Assembly: GCA_028023455.1 (NCBI GenBank)
Contig: JAQFVV010012395.1
Location: 7,879,998 to 7,943,997, forward strand
DNA length: 64,000 nucleotides
Direction: 5' to 3'
Source of the DNA: Epiperipatus broadwayi
Lineage: Eukaryota > Onychophora > Udeonychophora > Euonychophora > Peripatidae
Position 1 is the stretch's first letter. Each line of letters starts with the position of its first letter. Below the pieces are notes generated by a model, which was given only the letters and a program-made list of their open reading frames with translations, was not told the origin of the DNA and searched no databases. Below, in pieces: positions 58,441 to 64,000 of the stretch. Made by a program: the position numbers and the translations under genes.

Positions 58441-58734
58441 GGGTGGACAATGGAAAAGGAAGGTAAAGTGGCTAACAGGTTTCTCTGGGATAAATTTAGA
58501 TTTCATGAGGTCTGGAGAACAAGAGTTATGCTTCCAGATGTAGCAATAAATTAATCCAAAAGAAAAAAAAATTGTAATTATTAAATACATTTGCTAAAAG
58601 TCATTTTTTTTATAAACATTTTTTGGGGACTCACAAAACTGTACCTCTATCAAAAATACAGGCTGCCATCTTCATTTATTTGAAAACTCGCAAGTATTTT
58701 TGTATTGCAAATGATTGCAGTTGTAATGTACACA

Positions 58735-59230
58735 GTGTGTACCAAGTGAAAAAGTGACTAGTTCTTTTTCCAAGCTTCTTGCAGTGCCATCTTTGAACCA
58801 ATGCATATGTTTTTTATTAACATAGTTGAGCTTTTCATCCAAAAATTTTAAGGTTTTAGCATGTCTATATTAAAGTTACAACATGGAAAGTTAGTGTTTC
58901 ATATTTAACTCACAATGGAGCAACAAATTAACATTAAATTTTATTTTAAATTGGACAAAATTGCCACTCAAATGTTTGAAATGATTCATACTGCGAATGA
59001 TATTAAAGTCATGAATTGCCGAATGTTTTCAAAAAAGTTAAGATTTTATAATGGCAGTAAGAGCATTGAAGACAATCCTTCAAATTATCATGATTCAGAC
59101 ATGGGAGCACCTTAAAATTTTTATGAAGACTAACTAAAGTAGTTACTATATAACATGTTGATTCAGTGATAGTGTTGCAGGAAGCTTGAAGTGATAAAGA
59201 CTCACCTTTCCACTGGCACACACTTTTTAT
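58735..59230 (+). mobile_element. mariner-type transposon remnant with 5' leader and HTH region
   Basis: The open frame at 58915-59115 reads MEQQINIKFYFKLDKIATQM, FEMIHTAND and later KLRFYNGSKSIEDNPSN. This matches the N-terminus of mariner transposases (MEQRxNIKFxVKLGKTxxExFxML...F-x-x-G-x-ESxEDDPRSGRP), i.e. the first helix-turn-helix that binds the TIR. The second HTH and the DD34D catalytic core are absent. The sequence ends near 59230 with GGCACACACTTTTTATAA, possibly a terminal repeat paired with the GTACACAGTGTGTACC area at 58727. Internally deleted and inactive. Confidence 0.72.
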
Positions 59231-60720
59231 AAAGATACTGTAACAGTTAAAACAAGTTAATTTTTTTTTAAAAACAAAAAAATCATGAATAAATATATAT
59301 CAATCATTAATATGTATACCTACTCTCTGTTTACTTGTGTACCTACATATTCATTTTGATTACATAAATATTAAGATACTATTTTATGCAGAGCCATATA
59401 ATTTTAACATATTTTTATCATTTTTTACATATGAATTTTAATTAAATCTGTAAATAAAATTATGTTAATTTTAAAATCTTTATTAGAATTTACTTGCTAC
59501 ATTTACAGATATAATTAAAATTGTTAAACAAAAAGTTATAAAAATATATGAATTTTATAATATATAACCATGATTATATAAAAAAATGTATTTATTGATA
59601 TAGCTATATGATTTAATGAAAATGAATATGATGGTATATAAAAATGGATATAGGGCTATATTAATGAACAGTTTTTATATATGCTTCTTTAATGTTGTTT
59701 AATGCATCTACCATTTGCAAATTCCCCTGGTTTAAACTTGCCTCTCAGTTTTTTATAGTGTATTTCTATTGCCTTCTTTTCTGGCTGTAAAAAATTTTTA
59801 ATTCTGAGGTGTGTTTTGGAAACAAGAACTTGATACTGTCATTAAAAAATAATGTCCTTGACTTTAAAGTAATCAACTCCCCGTTTATTTTATATCTGTT
59901 GTGCTCTGGCCTGAGTTTATTTTCGTTTGTAATCATTTAATATACAAATGTAAAGTTGCAAATTCAATTGAAATAAAGGGAAATAAGATACAATTGCTAA
60001 TAAAGACAAAAAAGAGTTGTATTTATTGTATAGAACTGAGCCATAAAAGGAATAATAAAGATAGTGAATATAAAAAAAATTAGTGTTTATAATAAAGAAA
60101 AAAAGGTATATTACCTAACATAGTTAATAAATAATTCTATAGCTTAATAAAAATATCTGTGTTGACAGATTTTTTTTTTTTTTTTTTAGATGGATGTTAG
60201 CTTCAGCAAAAAAAAAAAAAAGGCCATATTAATCATTATAAACGTCATCTTAATATTATGAAGACTATAAAATGTGTAAATGAAAGATTTATTCGTTATG
60301 TGTTTGTCTAATCATTTTTTTGTAGCCTCATTAAATAAATTGCTTTCCATAACCATTCTATTTAGACTTTATATTAAATGCTCTTTAATTTTTTTTTTTG
60401 TTATAGTAAAAGTAGGTAATACTGTGATCGTAAGCTATTATAGTGATTCAAAAATGAAGTATACTCTGTGTCTAAATTGTAAATGATAAATCGTAGTCCG
60501 TGTGCTGAACAATAACTATCTTTTAAAATATTATTAACCAAGGATGATGTAGTATACCAGACTCTTGCTTGGCAAGCAGCTATTAAAAAAAAAATATTAT
60601 TTAAGACTTGATATACAACCACTAAACAAAAACAAAACTGTTATTTAGATTCTTGGCAAACAACTACTAAAAAAAGTAAATTGCCATTTAATATTCAAAA
60701 TTTCAGACACTATAGAACCA
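59231..60720. other. No gene seen
   Basis: Very AT-rich with poly-T/A at 60172-60188 and 60209-60221. Frames at 59901-60083 and 60280-60486 are low in information and unsupported. Confidence 0.4.
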
Positions 60721-60724
60721 AAAT

Positions 60725-61455
60725 AAACTCTTCAGGCAGTAGTGTTCCCAGTGCAAGCTATGATAATTAATGGATGCTAGAAGATTTGTGCATAAAATCG
60801 CTATCTAGTGATTACTCATCCAATATGCCTAGAATTGCTAGGTTAGTTTCTAGCTTATAGCCTTTGATCTGAGAACACGTCTTAAATTTTTGGATCTAAT
60901 ATAACCTTCCAGCAACCACAAAATTAAAACAACAATTTTTTAAATCCAAGCTAATTCACTTATCTAATCATGGAAATTCAAACCCAGTCCTGTCTATACA
61001 TTATAGTGTCTGATTTTTTTAAAATAAACATGCTCATTATCATCTTATGACCAAGATTGGTATAAAACCACTAAAACATTACATGATCATCATTTTCTAT
61101 GCTTATGCAAGCTGTTAAAAAATAAAAAACTTTCAATACAGTAGTGCGACCCATTGGAAGCAATAGTAATCAATAGATATTAAAAAGTTTGTGTAAAATC
61201 CCTATCTAGTACTCATTCATTAAATATCCCCAGACTAGTTTCTTGCTTGTGGCTTTCATCAGTGAGGAACTTTGGATCTGAGAACACCACCAAGATAGGA
61301 ATTTTATGCACAAACCTAGCAGCCATTGATTACTGTGGCTTGTGCTGGGTGGCACTACTGTATTGAGAGTTTACTACTGTTATTGTATAGAGAATTTAGT
61401 ATGCAAGGAAATGGTGATCATGTGATCTGATGTTCTAGTGGTTTAATATTAAATA
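60725..61455. repeat. Hammerhead-repeat locus, minus units then inverted plus fragment
   Basis: Minus-strand copies at 60725-61110 (ribozyme region decayed at about 60835-60870) and 61135-61280. At about 61281 the orientation flips to a plus-strand fragment (GATAGGAATTTTATGCACAA onward) ending at GTGGTTTAATATT (61453). Spacing of the two minus-strand ribozyme regions is about 380-390 bp. Confidence 0.82.
61213..61282 (-). ncRNA. Hammerhead ribozyme-like sequence, minus strand (helix II weakened)
   Basis: On the minus strand: TCCTCA, CTGATGA, AAGC-CACAA-GCAA, GAAA, CTAGTC, TGGGGA. The core and helix I are intact, but helix II keeps only two G-C pairs, so activity is doubtful. Confidence 0.5.
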
Positions 61456-62019
61456 ACTTTTAATAGTTGCTTGGTGAGTGTTTACTTTTTTGCACTGATA
61501 GTGTGGTCAGCTATTAATATTTTAAAATGTTGATGACTGTTTAATCCATTGATATATGTGTTTTGTTATTACTAGTGATTACATACATTTTCTGGAAGAT
61601 TTCAATGAATTTGTAAAAGATCTTTTGTTTCAAAATCGTAAATCACATTTACTGATGGTCTCTGGGGTGTTTGTTAACCTTTACTAACTGTAGATAGAAA
61701 AGGTAAATTTAAAACAATAAAAAGACTTTCAGTTAATATGGGAAAAGTAAATTTAAAATAAAAGGTAAACAAAATGTTTCACCTAACGATTTATTAAAGT
61801 GAATTTGAAAACATTTTTAATTTGTAATTTTTATCATAAATAGATTGAATTGAGCTATTTTAAAGCAAAGTAGGAGGAGTTTTTTGAAATATTTATGAAT
61901 AGTTCAAATTTTTTAAAATACACAGACATTGAAGTTACATATATGGTGAATGAATTTAAAACATTCTTTGATTTTGCAAATTAGACCAAACATTAACAAC
62001 TCTCGATATAGTAATAATA
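61456..62019. other. No gene seen
   Basis: AT-rich spacer between two hammerhead-repeat loci. Nothing recognised. Confidence 0.4.
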
Positions 62020-63480
62020 ATACCCCAATGCAAGCTGTAGTAATCAATGCATGCTAGGTTTTTGCATCAAAATCTCTATTTAGTGCTTACTCATTCAATA
62101 TTCCTGGATTAAACCACCAAACATCACATGATCACCATTTCTTATGCTTACTCATAACTTATTAAAACAGACATCCATTGATTATTCTGGCTTGCATTGA
62201 GTGGCACTACTGTATGAAGAGTTTTGCCTGTTTTATTCTTGGATTATTTTCTAATTTATAGCTTTCATCATTGAGAAATCTTGGATTGTAGAGCACCACC
62301 TAGATATTTGGATCTTATGCAATTTTCCAGCAGCCATCTTTTACCCTTTTAGTTAACTATGAAGCTATGAGACTAAATTAAAAACACAATTATGTTTTTG
62401 GTACTTTTGGTTTTTTAATAACTATTGTCACCAACATCATTGGTCAGGATTGGTATCAAACCACTGAAACATCACGTTCACCATGTTTTATATCTATACA
62501 ATTATTAAAACAGCAACTCTCCAGCCAATAGTGCCACTCAGGGCAAGCCATAGTAATCAATGGATGCTAGAAGATTTATGCATCAAAATCCCTATCTGTG
62601 TCTATTCGTCTATTATCCCCTAGACTAGTTTCTAACTTATAGCTTTCATCAGGGAGGAACATTGGATCTGAGAGCACTGCGTCTAAATCTTTAGACCTAA
62701 TGCATCACTTTTTTAAATAACCATGAAACCGTGAGCCCAAATTGAAAACATGATAATGTTTTGAATGCAAACTAATTTGCTTGTAGCTATACAGGTCTGA
62801 ACTCAATTTACTATCTATAATTTTTTTTTTTAATAAGCATAGTCACCAACATTCTTTTGCCAGGATTTGTATTAAACCATTGTAATATCACATTCAAGGC
62901 TCCTCATTGATGAAAGGCATAAGCTTTGATGCATTAACCTTCTAGCATTCATCAATTATCATGGCTTGTATTAAATAGCATTATTCTTTGAGTGAATTGT
63001 TACTGATTAACATATTGTGCAAATGTAATAGTGGTTTTAATATCAATTGTGGCAAAAGAATGTTGATGACTATGGTTATTAAAAAAACTAGATACCAAAA
63101 TATATACATACTGAATTGGGTTCAGATCTGTATGACTACAAATAAATTGGCTTGGATTGAAAACATTATTGTGTTTTCAGTTTGGGCTCATAGGTTTTTA
63201 ATTAATTGAAAAGATAAAAGATAGTTGCTGGAGTCATTGTATTAGATCCAAAGATTTAAGAGCAGTGCTCTCAGATTCAAGACTCCTCATTGATAAAAAC
63301 CATAAACTAAAAACTAGTCTGGGGATATTGGAGAGTAGGCACTAGATAGAGATTTTGATGCATAATCTTTCTAGCATCCAATGATTACTATGCCTTGCAT
63401 ACTATTGTATGGAGAGTTGCTACTGTTTTAATAAATTATGTAAACATAAGAAATAGGATCATGTAATATTTTAATTATTT
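62020..63480. repeat. Decayed hammerhead-repeat cluster, both orientations
   Basis: Minus fragments at about 62020-62165, 62235-62515 and 62520-62880 and plus fragments at 62165-62235 and 62885-63480 carry the family blocks (for example plus-strand AAACTAGTCTGGGGATATTG at about 63310). Ribozyme cores are mutated (CTGATGA is TTGATAA at about 63289; CATCAGGGAGG at 62649). This is the most diverged locus, so the family has been active over a long period. The frame at 62988-63209 is incidental. Confidence 0.75.
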
Positions 63481-64000
63481 AAATTAGACCAGACAAACTA
63501 ACAGTAATCTTTCAAAATATTTATTTATTAGATGAATGGATTTTTTTTTTTTTACACAGGTTAATTATTAACAAAATATAAGGGAATCTATAGAGATCCC
63601 AATCAGGGGATGGATTTTTAATGCTTTATTAAGTTGTTTCAATGATGGCCCTGCAGTTTTAGAATGAACAGCCATTAACTATGTGATTCATAGTTTGTTT
63701 GTTTTCCCCTGTAAATGAATAGCTAAGGCACTTAAATACAGACTATGTTAAATTACATATGAAGTGAATTTGATAATAATTTAAATGCAGCAAGTTTGAA
63801 TATATAAATTGCAATTGTACATTGATCATATTTTACAATGTTTTCTAACAATGAGCTGTGAAAGTATACTTTCATAATGATTAGTGAACAATGGAAATAT
63901 TTTTTTTCACTTACGATCATGAACAAACAACGCTATAATATATTGATTATTTATAAAAGTTTATATTCATTGATCATCAACTTTGATATCATTTCATTCA
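63481..64000. other. No gene seen
   Basis: AT-rich sequence to the window edge without recognisable features. Confidence 0.4.

Larger units (their letters stand above)
54250..58571 (+). mobile_element. LINE with SGNH-hydrolase-like first ORF (decayed, near full length)
   Basis: Order: SGNH-like ORF1 (54250-54981, interrupted by a 249-bp insertion), APE endonuclease (about 55000-55889), reverse transcriptase (about 56400-57380), thumb/C-terminal region with a C-x2-C...H-x4-C motif (57374-58440), AATAAA at 58545-58550, poly-A at about 58562-58571. The endonuclease-RT frame is broken by at least six shifts or stops. The layout resembles a LINE group I know from ticks; the clade is not assigned. 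Its first base follows directly on the hammerhead repeat at 54249. A truncated sister copy lies at 31101-31838. Confidence 0.85.

Noticed and set aside
1-64000. CRISPR arrays, rRNA, operons or prokaryotic genes
   Set aside because: None seen. The repeat content, spliced exon and retroelement types are those of an animal genome.

Overview
The window looks like AT-rich, repeat-dominated nuclear DNA from an animal, most likely an invertebrate. The evidence is a single spliced host exon, several clades of non-LTR retrotransposons, tRNA-derived SINEs, Ty3/gypsy LTRs, hAT, Tc1/mariner and Penelope-like remnants, long poly-A/T runs and no prokaryotic gene organisation. I cannot name the species. The RTE/BovB-type element and the SGNH-type LINE resemble families known from molluscs, arthropods and ticks, but that is recognition, not a search.

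Layout: 0-0.8 kb holds the terminal exon of an NAD(P)H-dependent FMN reductase-like gene running in from the left edge; its last intron carries a repeat fragment of the hammerhead family described below. 6-17 kb holds MITEs, SINEs, a Penelope-like GIY-YIG fragment between ~150-bp inverted repeats, and a nearly intact RTE/BovB LINE (minus strand, 11.7-15.0 kb) with two relatives, one of them an internally deleted copy that keeps both ends. 21.7-29 kb holds a Ty3/gypsy LTR family (three LTRs, a fourth fragment, an integrase-end remnant and a polypurine tract) with a hAT remnant and a textbook hAT MITE (8-bp target duplication). 28-39 kb and 48-53 kb hold decayed LINE fragments. 40.4-42.8 kb is a 2.33-kb TIR element with TA target duplication. 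54.25-58.57 kb is a decayed LINE with an SGNH-hydrolase-like first ORF, followed by a mariner remnant.

The most notable signal is a dispersed repeat family (1-0.17, 31.8-33.0, 46.2-47.0, 53.5-54.25, 60.7-63.5 kb) with a unit of about 455 bp. Each unit contains a sequence that folds by eye as a type I hammerhead ribozyme: CTGATGA core, helix II TGGC/GCCA with a 5-nt loop, GAAA, a minimal ACTAGT helix III, and a long helix I with internal loop and bulge. Two copies lie head to tail with predicted cleavage sites exactly 455 bp apart (after 53698 and 54153), the arrangement expected of retrozymes or Penelope-type pLTRs. At each of the five loci the units also meet in inverted orientation. Two copies of the SGNH-type LINE are joined to this unit inside the same ~18-bp interval, which suggests either insertion targeting or that the ribozyme unit belongs to the LINE's 5' region.

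Apart from the FMN reductase exon I see no convincing host gene. Most short ORFs are chance or lie inside repeats. Two low-complexity stretches (24.70-24.83 and 36.00-36.27 kb) look like assembly or gap-fill artefacts.
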